The position numbers and the translations under genes were made by a program. DNA of 39,193 nt from Spirochaetaceae bacterium (lineage in GTDB: Bacteria; Spirochaetota; Spirochaetia; Treponematales; Breznakiellaceae): contig JAISDG010000052.1 of assembly GCA_031265015.1 (NCBI GenBank), positions 1-39,193 on the forward strand, written 5' to 3'. Shown here piece after piece: positions 28,564 through 35,784 of this stretch (within the stretch, counting starts at the first letter, position 1; every line of letters starts with the position of its first letter). The notes below the pieces were generated by a model that did not search any database, had not been told where the DNA came from, and saw nothing but the letters and a program-made list of their open reading frames with translations.

Positions 28564-28950
28564 CTATTTCTCCAGCGCTGCGGTTTTTTCATAGTCTTCG
28601 GGTGAAAGGAGGCTGTCGAATTCCCGCGGATTTTCCGGCGCCACCTTAACAAACCATCCGGTACCGTAACAGTCTTTGTTAACCGTCTCCGGCGCGGAAG
28701 CCAGTTCTTCGTTAACGGCGCTGATCTTTCCCGACACGGGAAGGTAGAGATCGCTCGCCGCCTTGACGGACTCTACCACTCCGAAGGATGCGCCGGCCTT
28801 AAAGCTGACGCCGGGTTTGGGCAGATCCACAAACACGATGTCTCCCAGGCTCTGCTGGGCATGATCGGAAATCCCTATGACGATAAGGTCCCCTTCCTTT
28901 CGGGCCCACTCATGGGTTTTCGCGTAACGGGCATTGGTATCGAGCTTCAC
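28564..28950 (-). CDS. gcvH: Glycine cleavage system H protein
   Basis: Lipoyl-lysine motif FGVVESVKAASDLYLPVSG; YAKTHEWARKEG. Confidence 0.97.
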   Translation of the reverse strand: MKLDTNARYAKTHEWARKEGDLIVIGISDHAQQSLGDIVFVDLPKPGVSFKAGASFGVVESVKAASDLYLPVSGKISAVNEELASAPETVNKDCYGTGWFVKVAPENPREFDSLLSPEDYEKTAALEK

Positions 28951-28990
28951 TTTTTCCTCCCCAAACTATGGTCTGCGGCGAACGCCGTTT

Positions 28991-30133
28991 TTACGATTTT
29001 CTCCGGTATACCGGCATATAAAGCGGGCGCTTTACCACTTCCGCTTCTTTGGCGGCGCCCCGGATTTCCACGGCAAGTTTTGTTCCTGCCCGGGTGTATT
29101 CCGGCGGGATAAAGACATTGGCCGAATAGGTTCCCGTGGTAGGGCAGAACATGCCCGCCGCCGCCGTACCGATTTTTTCCCCCGCGGGATTCAGTACCGG
29201 ATACCCGGTCCGGGGAACGCCGCCGAGGACGTTGACCGTTGCCAGCTTTTTTGTGATCCCCGCGGCCTTTTGGGCCAGGAGGGCTTCTTTGCCGAAAAAA
29301 TCCTTGGTAAAATCGCAGGCCCAGGAAAGAAGCGCTTCCAGGGGGGTAATGCCGGGGTCTATCTCGTGGCCGTGGAGGGGCATCCCCGCCTCAAAGCGGA
29401 GGGAATCCCGGGCGGCGAGGCCGACGGGTCCCGCGTCGATGCCCGCGGAGGCGGCTTCGGCAAGGATCGCTTCCCAGACAGCTAAGGCTTTGTCCGCGGC
29501 GTAAAAAAGTTCCGCCCCGTCTTCGCCGGTATAGCCGGTCCGTCCTGCCCGGACGGGAATCCCCGCCAGGGTTACGGTCCCCATGGCCGCCCGGGGTATG
29601 GAAGAAACGGCCCCTGCGGTTCCCGCAAGCCGGTCCAGGAGCTCCACCGCCCGGGGGCCCTGGACGGCGATCATACAGGTTTCCCCGGAGATGTCCCGCA
29701 GGGTAATGCCCCCGGGCAGTTTTTCGGTAAGCCATGCCAGGTCGGTTTCCCGGTTGCCGGCGTTAACCACCACCAGCCAGGGATCTTTCCCCCCGGGGTC
29801 TTTTCCCCAAGCTTCCCCCTCGGCCAGGCGGTAGATAAAGAGATCGTCGATAACGCCCCCCCGGTCGTTCAGGAGGAGGCTGTACCGGGCTTCCCCGGCC
29901 TTCATGTCCAGGACGGGGCCGCTTACCAGCGCGGAGAGAGCTTCCCCCGCGCCGCCGCCGGACACAATCAGCCGGCCCATGTGATCCACGTCAAAGAGGC
30001 CTGCGGACCGGCGGCACAGCCGGTGTTCTTCCACGGCCCCGGCGGTGTAGTGAATGGGCATGTCGAACCCCGCAAAGGGAGCAAAACGGGCCCCGGCTTT
30101 TTCGTGCCAGGGATGGAGCCGGGTGGTTTTCAT
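28991..30133 (-). CDS. gcvT: Aminomethyltransferase, glycine cleavage T protein
   Basis: FAGFDMPIHYTAGAVEEH, GLFDVDHMGR, GRTGYTGEDGAELF, LRFEAGMPLHGHEID. Confidence 0.96.
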   Translation of the reverse strand: MKTTRLHPWHEKAGARFAPFAGFDMPIHYTAGAVEEHRLCRRSAGLFDVDHMGRLIVSGGGAGEALSALVSGPVLDMKAGEARYSLLLNDRGGVIDDLFIYRLAEGEAWGKDPGGKDPWLVVVNAGNRETDLAWLTEKLPGGITLRDISGETCMIAVQGPRAVELLDRLAGTAGAVSSIPRAAMGTVTLAGIPVRAGRTGYTGEDGAELFYAADKALAVWEAILAEAASAGIDAGPVGLAARDSLRFEAGMPLHGHEIDPGITPLEALLSWACDFTKDFFGKEALLAQKAAGITKKLATVNVLGGVPRTGYPVLNPAGEKIGTAAAGMFCPTTGTYSANVFIPPEYTRAGTKLAVEIRGAAKEAEVVKRPLYMPVYRRKS

Positions 30134-30139
30134 GGATCA

Positions 30140-30169
30140 AGAGTACCCCGGAAAGCGGGATCGTGTAAA
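30140..30169 (-). promoter_or_regulatory. Candidate leaderless promoter of gcvT
   Basis: Minus strand TTTACA (30169-30164)-N18-TACTCT (30145-30140)-TGATCC-ATG; no SD. Confidence 0.5.
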
Positions 30170-30211
30170 TGGCGTAACCTTTGCAAGATTTAACGCGGCG
30201 CAATTCGCCCC

Positions 30212-30241
30212 TTGCCGCGGAAGCGCCGGACATGATACCTT
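30212..30241 (+). promoter_or_regulatory. Candidate leaderless promoter of purE
   Basis: TTGCCG (30212-30217)-N18-TACCTT (30236-30241)-TGATCC-GTG; no SD. Confidence 0.5.
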
Positions 30242-30247
30242 TGATCC

Positions 30248-30724
30248 GTGAAGGCCGCAATCATTTTTGGTTCCCCCTCCGACAGGGTTGTTATGCAAAA
30301 GGCCGCCGATGTTCTGCGGAGCTTTGACATCGCCTTTTCTTCCCATGTGGTTTCCGCCCACCGGGCGCCGGAGCTGCTTGAGGAAGTGCTGGCGGAACTG
30401 GAAGGGGACGGAACGGAAGTTATCATTGCGGGGGCGGGGCTGGCGGCCCATCTGCCGGGGGTCATTGCCGGCAGGACCCTGGTGCCGGTGATTGGGGTGC
30501 CCATTGCGGCGGGGACCCTGGGCGGCATGGACGCGCTTTTCTCCATCGTTCAAATGCCCAAGCCGGTGCCGGTGGCGGCGGTGGGGGTGGATAACGGAGC
30601 CAACGCGGCATACCTGGCGGCGGAAATCCTCAGTTTAAAATATCCTGGATTGAAAAAAAAACTTGCCGATTTCAGAACAACCACAAAGATGAATTCAAAA
30701 CAGGAAAGCAGAATCGATTTGTAG
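30248..30724 (+). CDS. purE: PurE-family AIR carboxylase / N5-CAIR mutase
   Basis: IIFGSPSD, VVSAHRAPELL, AAHLPGVIAGRTLVPVIGVPI; no purK in the window. Confidence 0.94.
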   Translation: MKAAIIFGSPSDRVVMQKAADVLRSFDIAFSSHVVSAHRAPELLEEVLAELEGDGTEVIIAGAGLAAHLPGVIAGRTLVPVIGVPIAAGTLGGMDALFSIVQMPKPVPVAAVGVDNGANAAYLAAEILSLKYPGLKKKLADFRTTTKMNSKQESRIDL

Positions 30725-30736
30725 CGGGAGGATATT

Positions 30737-31474
30737 ATGGCGGACAAGAATGTGGAAAAGAAAGCGCTGCTCTATGAGGGAAAGGCAAAGCAGGTATACG
30801 AAACCTCCAACCGGGATCTGGTGATTATTCATTTTAAGGATGACGCCACCGCGTTCAACGGGGAGAAAAAGGGCCTGATCGAAGACAAGGGCATTATTAA
30901 CAACAAACTTTCGGCAAGTTTTTTCCGCCTTTTGGAATCGGCGGGGGTGGCCACCCATTTTGTAACGCGGATCAATGACCGGGACATGCTCTGCAGAAAC
31001 GTTAAGATTATTCCCCTGGAAGTAATCGTCCGCAATGTGGCTGCCGGTTCCCTGGCAAAACGGACGGGCCAGGCGGAGGGAACGGCGCTGGACAAACCCC
31101 TGGTGGAGCTGACCTATAAGGACGATGCCAAAGGAGATCCCCTGGTTACCAAAGAACAGGCCGTTTCCATGGGGGCCGCCGGTCCGGAAGAAATCGACAC
31201 CATCTGTGGACTGGCCCTGCAGGTTAACGATATCCTGTACCCTTATCTGCTGGAAAAAAAACTTACGCTCATTGACTTTAAACTGGAGTTCGGCCGGTCC
31301 GAAGAACAGATAGTGCTGGCCGACGAAATTTCTCCCGACACCTGTCGTTTCTGGGATTCGGAAACCGGAGAAAAACTCGACAAGGATCGTTTCCGCCGGG
31401 ATCTGGGCGGAGCAAAAGAAGCCTACATGGAAGTCTGGAACCGGGTGGGAGATTTCAGGCTTTCCGGCGTATAG
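30737..31474 (+). CDS. purC: Phosphoribosylaminoimidazole-succinocarboxamide synthase
   Basis: LLYEGKAKQVYET, VIVRNVAAGSLAKR, LIDFKLEFG; SD GGGAGGA. Confidence 0.97.
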   Translation: MADKNVEKKALLYEGKAKQVYETSNRDLVIIHFKDDATAFNGEKKGLIEDKGIINNKLSASFFRLLESAGVATHFVTRINDRDMLCRNVKIIPLEVIVRNVAAGSLAKRTGQAEGTALDKPLVELTYKDDAKGDPLVTKEQAVSMGAAGPEEIDTICGLALQVNDILYPYLLEKKLTLIDFKLEFGRSEEQIVLADEISPDTCRFWDSETGEKLDKDRFRRDLGGAKEAYMEVWNRVGDFRLSGV

Positions 31475-31475
31475 C

Positions 31476-32921
31476 ATGGGCCTTCGCGAGGAGTGCGGCG
31501 TCTTTGGGGTATACTGTAAAGACCCGGATAAGGAAGCCGTTCCCCTGGTGTACTACGGCCTCCTTTCGCTGCAGCACCGGGGCCAGGAAAGCGCGGGCAT
31601 CGCCGCGGTACAGCCCGGGGCGGACGGGAAGGCCGAAAACGTCATCGAGTGCCGCAGGGGCATGGGCCTGGTGGGAGAAGTCTTTGGCGGGGAAAGCCTT
31701 TCCCTGCTGAGGGGTTCCGCCGCGCTGGGCCATGTCCGGTACTCTACCTCCGGCTCCAGCTGCCTGGAAAACGCCCAGCCCTTTGTAAGCCGTTTTAAGC
31801 TTGGCTCCATTGCGGTAGCGCATAACGGTACGCTGACCAATGCCGACGTGGTCCGCGAACTGCTGGAAGACGCCGGAGCCGGTTTTACCTCTTCCAGCGA
31901 CAGTGAAGTAATCGTCAACCTGATAGCAAAAAACTACAAAAAGGGGCTGGAAAAGGCCTTAACCGATACGATCAAGTTTATCAAGGGCTCCTATGCCCTG
32001 GCGGTGCTTACCGGCGATGCCCTGGTGGGGGCCAGGGATCCCAACGGCATCCGGCCCCTCTGCCTGGGCAAGATGGACGGCGGCTGGATCCTGTCCAGCG
32101 AATCCTGCGCCATCGACGCCGTGGGGGGCGAATTTGTCAGGGACATAGAGCCGGGCGAAATGGTGATCATCCGGCAGGGAGATGTTCTTTCCTTTACCTT
32201 CAGCGAAAAAACCAGGCGGGCGGTCTGCTCCTTTGAGTATGTATATTTTGCCCGGCCCGACAGCGTGATTGATTCGGTGGATGTTTACGGGGCGCGGATC
32301 CGGGCAGGGGAAATTCTGGGCCGGGAATCCGCGGCCAGCGCGGATCTGGTAATCGGCGTTCCCGATTCGGGAATCCCCGCGGCCATAGGCTACGGCAGAG
32401 CAACGGGAACACCCTTCGGACTGGGCATCGTAAAAAGCAAGTACGTGGGCCGGACTTTTATTGCGCCGAACCAAAGCCTGCGGGAACGGGCCGTTTCGGT
32501 AAAGCACAATGTTATTGAAAGCGAAGTCCGGAATAAACGGGTAGTGATCATCGACGATTCCATTGTCAGGGGTACCACTTCCCGGCGGCTGGTTTCCATA
32601 CTGAAAGCCGCGGGAGCAAAGGAAGTTCATATCCGGATCTGTTCGCCGCCGGTGCGTTTTCCCTGCTATTTTGGAATCGACACTCCCCACCGCCGGGACC
32701 TTATCAGCAATATGAACAACGCCAGCGAATTATGTTCGTCCCTGGGAGCGGACAGTCTTGCTTTTATCAGCGTAGAAGGACTCCTGGAATCCATCGATCC
32801 CCGGGATCTTTGCCCCGATGCCCGGCAGAACACGTCCGGCTTCAACGGCAGGGAAGACGGTTACTGCCTTGGCTGCTTTACGGGGGAATACCCCATTCCG
32901 GTTCCCGGCGAAGACAGATAA
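31476..32921 (+). CDS. purF: Amidophosphoribosyltransferase
   Basis: Short N-terminal extension then CGVFGVYC; QHRGQESAGIA; PRPP loop VVIIDDSIVRGTTS. Confidence 0.97.
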   Translation: MGLREECGVFGVYCKDPDKEAVPLVYYGLLSLQHRGQESAGIAAVQPGADGKAENVIECRRGMGLVGEVFGGESLSLLRGSAALGHVRYSTSGSSCLENAQPFVSRFKLGSIAVAHNGTLTNADVVRELLEDAGAGFTSSSDSEVIVNLIAKNYKKGLEKALTDTIKFIKGSYALAVLTGDALVGARDPNGIRPLCLGKMDGGWILSSESCAIDAVGGEFVRDIEPGEMVIIRQGDVLSFTFSEKTRRAVCSFEYVYFARPDSVIDSVDVYGARIRAGEILGRESAASADLVIGVPDSGIPAAIGYGRATGTPFGLGIVKSKYVGRTFIAPNQSLRERAVSVKHNVIESEVRNKRVVIIDDSIVRGTTSRRLVSILKAAGAKEVHIRICSPPVRFPCYFGIDTPHRRDLISNMNNASELCSSLGADSLAFISVEGLLESIDPRDLCPDARQNTSGFNGREDGYCLGCFTGEYPIPVPGEDR

Positions 32922-33014
32922 AAAAATCCGCGCATAAGAACCTCTCCAGGATGCCAGAGATTATCGGCATGAGCGACCGGTTTGAAGTTTACCGCGGTTT
33001 CCTCACCCCGTCAG

Positions 33015-33167
33015 TTACTTCTGCCTGCCTTCGTTTTCTTTCCTGGCTTTGTTTTTTTTCTGGCGCTTAAGCAAAGATTCGGCCTTGGCCAGAATTTCCT
33101 TTTTTTGTTCCGCCGATAATTTGTTAAAACAGGCAAATAATCTTGCCGCTTCCGTATTTTCGTCCAT
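33015..33167 (-). CDS. Small helical ORF (50 aa), divergent from the XRE gene
   Basis: MDENTEAARLFACFNKLSAEQKKEILAKAESLLKRQKKNKARKENEGRQK*; GGAG 9 nt upstream. Missing from the ORF track (below length cut-off). Confidence 0.6.
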   Translation of the reverse strand: MDENTEAARLFACFNKLSAEQKKEILAKAESLLKRQKKNKARKENEGRQK

Positions 33168-33255
33168 GGTGACAGCTCCGGAAAATTTACTAAGTAACGA
33201 TTATAAAATGATATAGCAATAAAATCAATATAATAAATTTTCAAACCAAAATTGC

Positions 33256-33284
33256 TTGAAAACCGGATTTTAATTTGTTATCGT
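33256..33284 (+). promoter_or_regulatory. Candidate leaderless promoter of the XRE gene
   Basis: TTGAAA (33256-33261)-N17-TATCGT (33279-33284)-N6-GTG (33291); no SD. Confidence 0.6.
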
Positions 33285-33290
33285 TAAAGT

Positions 33291-33668
33291 GTGGATCAAA
33301 AAACTTTTGAAAAAGTAAACCAGCGTATCAAGCAGCTTCGCAAGGCTCTGAACATGACCCAGGCGGGCTTTTCGCAGGTGATCTCTCTTTCAAGCGGATA
33401 CCTGGCGGGAATAGAAACTGAAAAGCGTAAAGTCAATGACAGGATCATTAAGCTGATCTGTTCTTCTTTTAACGCCAACGAAAACTGGCTGCGCCGGGGT
33501 GACGGGGAGATATTTGCCCAGAACGACGATAAGCAGTTTATCAAACTGGTAGGATTGTTCAGAGAACTGGAACCCAGATACCAGGATTATATTTTTAAAG
33601 AAATAAGCCTCCTCCTGAAAATGCAGATTGACGGCGACGACAGTCAGAAAAGCGATTCTCCGGAGTAG
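33291..33668 (+). CDS. XRE/Cro-like helix-turn-helix regulator
   Basis: RIKQLRKALNMTQAGFSQVISLSSGYLAGIETEKRKVNDRIIKLICSSFNANENWLRRGDGEIF. Confidence 0.92.
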   Translation: MDQKTFEKVNQRIKQLRKALNMTQAGFSQVISLSSGYLAGIETEKRKVNDRIIKLICSSFNANENWLRRGDGEIFAQNDDKQFIKLVGLFRELEPRYQDYIFKEISLLLKMQIDGDDSQKSDSPE

Positions 33669-33740
33669 AAAATATAACCGCATCTTCAGCGCCGTTCCCT
33701 TTAAAATTTTTTTACCCCCCTTCAAAATTCGTAAAGCTTT

Positions 33741-33782
33741 TTGAAAATTCGTTTTTGATTAGTATATTCTATTCCAGGAGGT
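33741..33782 (+). promoter_or_regulatory. Candidate promoter plus strong SD for the AbrB-like ORF
   Basis: TTGAAA (33741-33746)-N16-TATATT (33763-33768); AGGAGGT at 33776-33782, 8 nt before ATG. Confidence 0.6.
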
Positions 33783-33790
33783 ACTGACGT

Positions 33791-33967
33791 ATGCGGTTAA
33801 AAGTAATTTCCCATGGGGACAACATAGCCATGGTTTTTGATCAAAAACTCAGGGACAAACTCAAGCTTACCCCGGACACCGAATTTGAATACCGGACCGA
33901 AGGAACACGGCTTATTCTGTATCCCCAGAACGGCAGCCTGGAAACCGCGGAATCCGGGGTTTTATAG
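33791..33967 (+). CDS. AbrB/MazE-like swapped-hairpin small protein (58 aa)
   Basis: MRLKVISHGDNIAMVFDQKLRDKLKLTPDTEFEYRTEGTRLILYPQNGSLETAESGVL*; absent from the supplied ORF track; strong SD. Confidence 0.7.
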   Translation: MRLKVISHGDNIAMVFDQKLRDKLKLTPDTEFEYRTEGTRLILYPQNGSLETAESGVL

Positions 33968-33980
33968 CCGGAACGCCGGC

Positions 33981-33997
33981 GGCCTGTATCACAGGCC
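33981..33997. repeat. 7-bp perfect hairpin downstream of the AbrB-like ORF
   Basis: GGCCTGT-atc-ACAGGCC, no T tract. Confidence 0.6.
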
Positions 33998-34010
33998 CGG
34001 CCTTAATGCC

Positions 34011-34039
34011 TTGGTAAAAAGGCCTTCTTCTGATACACT
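34011..34039 (+). promoter_or_regulatory. Candidate purM promoter
   Basis: TTGGTA (34011-34016)-N17-TACACT (34034-34039), 15 nt before ATG; no clear SD. Confidence 0.45.
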
Positions 34040-34054
34040 TGATTCCGAAAACTT

Positions 34055-35155
34055 ATGAACTACAGGGAAGCGGGCGTTAACATTGAAGAGGGCTACCGGG
34101 CGGTAGACACATACCGGGGACTGGCCGCGGGAACACTGGGAAGCCTTCGGGACGCGGTGCTCAACGGTATCGGCAGTTTTGCCGGCATGCTTTCCTTAAA
34201 AAATATTCCCGCCTTTCCCTCCATGGAAGAGCCGGTTCTGGTCTGCGGAACCGACGGCGTGGGAACCAAGCTTGATATTGCCTTTAAAATGCAAAAATAC
34301 GACACCGTCGGCATTGACTGCACGGCCATGTGCGTCAACGATATACTATGCCACGGCGCCCGGCCCCTTTTTTTTCTGGATTACCTGGCCTGCGGGAAAC
34401 TTGACGCCGGCATCGCCTCGGAGCTGGTCAGGGGCGTTGCCGCGGGCTGCCGTGAAACGGGCTGCGTCCTCCTGGGAGGGGAAACAGCCGAGATGCCCGG
34501 CTTTTATGACGAAGGAAAGTACGATCTTGCGGGTTTTGCCGTGGGGATCGCGGACCGTCACAGGATCGTTAACGGCGCCGCAATTCGGGAAGGGGACGCC
34601 CTTCTGGGGCTTGCTTCCTCGGGCCCCCATTCCAACGGCTTTAGCCTTATCCGAAAGGTAATCCCTATCCTGGAAGAGGATTTCGGCGGCATGCCCATAG
34701 GCAGGGCCCTTTTGGAGCCGACCCGCATCTATGTTAAGCCGGTGCTGGAACTGCTGGAAAAACTGCCCCTCCACGGCATGGCCCACATTACCGGCGGCGG
34801 TTTTTATGAAAACATTCCCCGGATGTTTGCCGGGCGCCGCTTTGACGCGGTGATCCAAAACAAGCGCTGGACCATCCCCCCGATCTTTAACCGTATCGCC
34901 TACAGCGCCGCCTGCGGCGCCGCGGCCCTGAACAAAACCGGCGCCGGCGCGGAATCCGCGGGGGCCGAACTCCTTGCGGAAGACTCCGCCCTGCGCAGGA
35001 TGATGTTCAACACCTTTAATATGGGAATCGGTTTTGTGATCGCCCTGGACAGGGCGGATCTTCCCCGGGCCGTTGAATTGCTGGATAACCGCGGTTTCCC
35101 CGCGTGGGAAATCGGAACGGTAACGGCCGGCTCCGGCCAGGTCCGCTTCGAGTGA
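34055..35155 (+). CDS. purM: Phosphoribosylformylglycinamidine cyclo-ligase
   Basis: YREAGVNIEEGYRAV, CGTDGVGTKLDIAF, GGETAEMPGFY, HITGGGFYENIPRM. Confidence 0.97.
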   Translation: MNYREAGVNIEEGYRAVDTYRGLAAGTLGSLRDAVLNGIGSFAGMLSLKNIPAFPSMEEPVLVCGTDGVGTKLDIAFKMQKYDTVGIDCTAMCVNDILCHGARPLFFLDYLACGKLDAGIASELVRGVAAGCRETGCVLLGGETAEMPGFYDEGKYDLAGFAVGIADRHRIVNGAAIREGDALLGLASSGPHSNGFSLIRKVIPILEEDFGGMPIGRALLEPTRIYVKPVLELLEKLPLHGMAHITGGGFYENIPRMFAGRRFDAVIQNKRWTIPPIFNRIAYSAACGAAALNKTGAGAESAGAELLAEDSALRRMMFNTFNMGIGFVIALDRADLPRAVELLDNRGFPAWEIGTVTAGSGQVRFE

Positions 35156-35775
35156 GGATCCTTGTTTTGGTTTCGGGAAGCGGAACCAACCTTCAGGCCC
35201 TTATCGACGCGGAAAAGAACGGCCGCTTTGCATCGACCGGCGGATCGGGCCGGATTGCCGCGGTACTTTCCGGCAGGGCCGGCGTTTATGCCCTGGAACG
35301 GGCCCGGGCCGCGGGAATCCCCGCCCTCACCGAAGAACCGGACCGGGGGCTGCCGAAAGAGGAGCGGAGGCGGGAACTGTCGGATCGGATCCTCCGCGTT
35401 GCTCGGGAACAAAACGCCGGTCTTTTGGTCCTGGCGGGATTTCTTTCAATTTTGGAGGGGGACATTATCAGCGGGTACGCGGGAAGGATCATCAACCTCC
35501 ATCCTTCCCTGCTTCCCAAATACGGCGGAGAGGGCATGTACGGCGGCAGGGTCCACCGGGCGGTTCTTGCCGCGGGGGAAAAAGAATCCGGCTGCACGGT
35601 CCACATTGTAGACTCCGGCGCCGACACCGGGCCCGTTCTGCTCCAGCGGAAAGTGCCGGTTCTGGAGGGGGACACGCCGGAAACCCTGGCGGAACGGATA
35701 CGCCCGGAAGAACACATTGCCATTGTGGACGCGGTGGCGGCTATGATACCCCGTTTGACAAAGACAATCAGATAA
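35152..35775 (+). CDS. purN: Phosphoribosylglycinamide formyltransferase
   Basis: VLVSGSGTNLQALI, INLHPSLLPKYGGEGMYG, GCTVHIVDSGADTGPVLLQ; GTGA overlap with purM. Confidence 0.95.
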   Translation: MRILVLVSGSGTNLQALIDAEKNGRFASTGGSGRIAAVLSGRAGVYALERARAAGIPALTEEPDRGLPKEERRRELSDRILRVAREQNAGLLVLAGFLSILEGDIISGYAGRIINLHPSLLPKYGGEGMYGGRVHRAVLAAGEKESGCTVHIVDSGADTGPVLLQRKVPVLEGDTPETLAERIRPEEHIAIVDAVAAMIPRLTKTIR

Positions 35776-35784
35776 GGAGAAGGG

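Noticed and set aside
25703-28605. 597-aa and 464-aa plus-strand ORFs opposite gcvPB/gcvPA
   Set aside because: Antisense shadow frames of well-supported glycine cleavage genes.
29780-29812. GKDPGGKDP duplication in GcvT
   Set aside because: Short slippage-type repeat in a loop; common in GC-rich genes.
30134-30247. Glycine riboswitch between gcvT and purE
   Set aside because: Only 114 bp shared by two promoters that predict little or no 5' UTR; no glycine-aptamer-like tandem structure seen.
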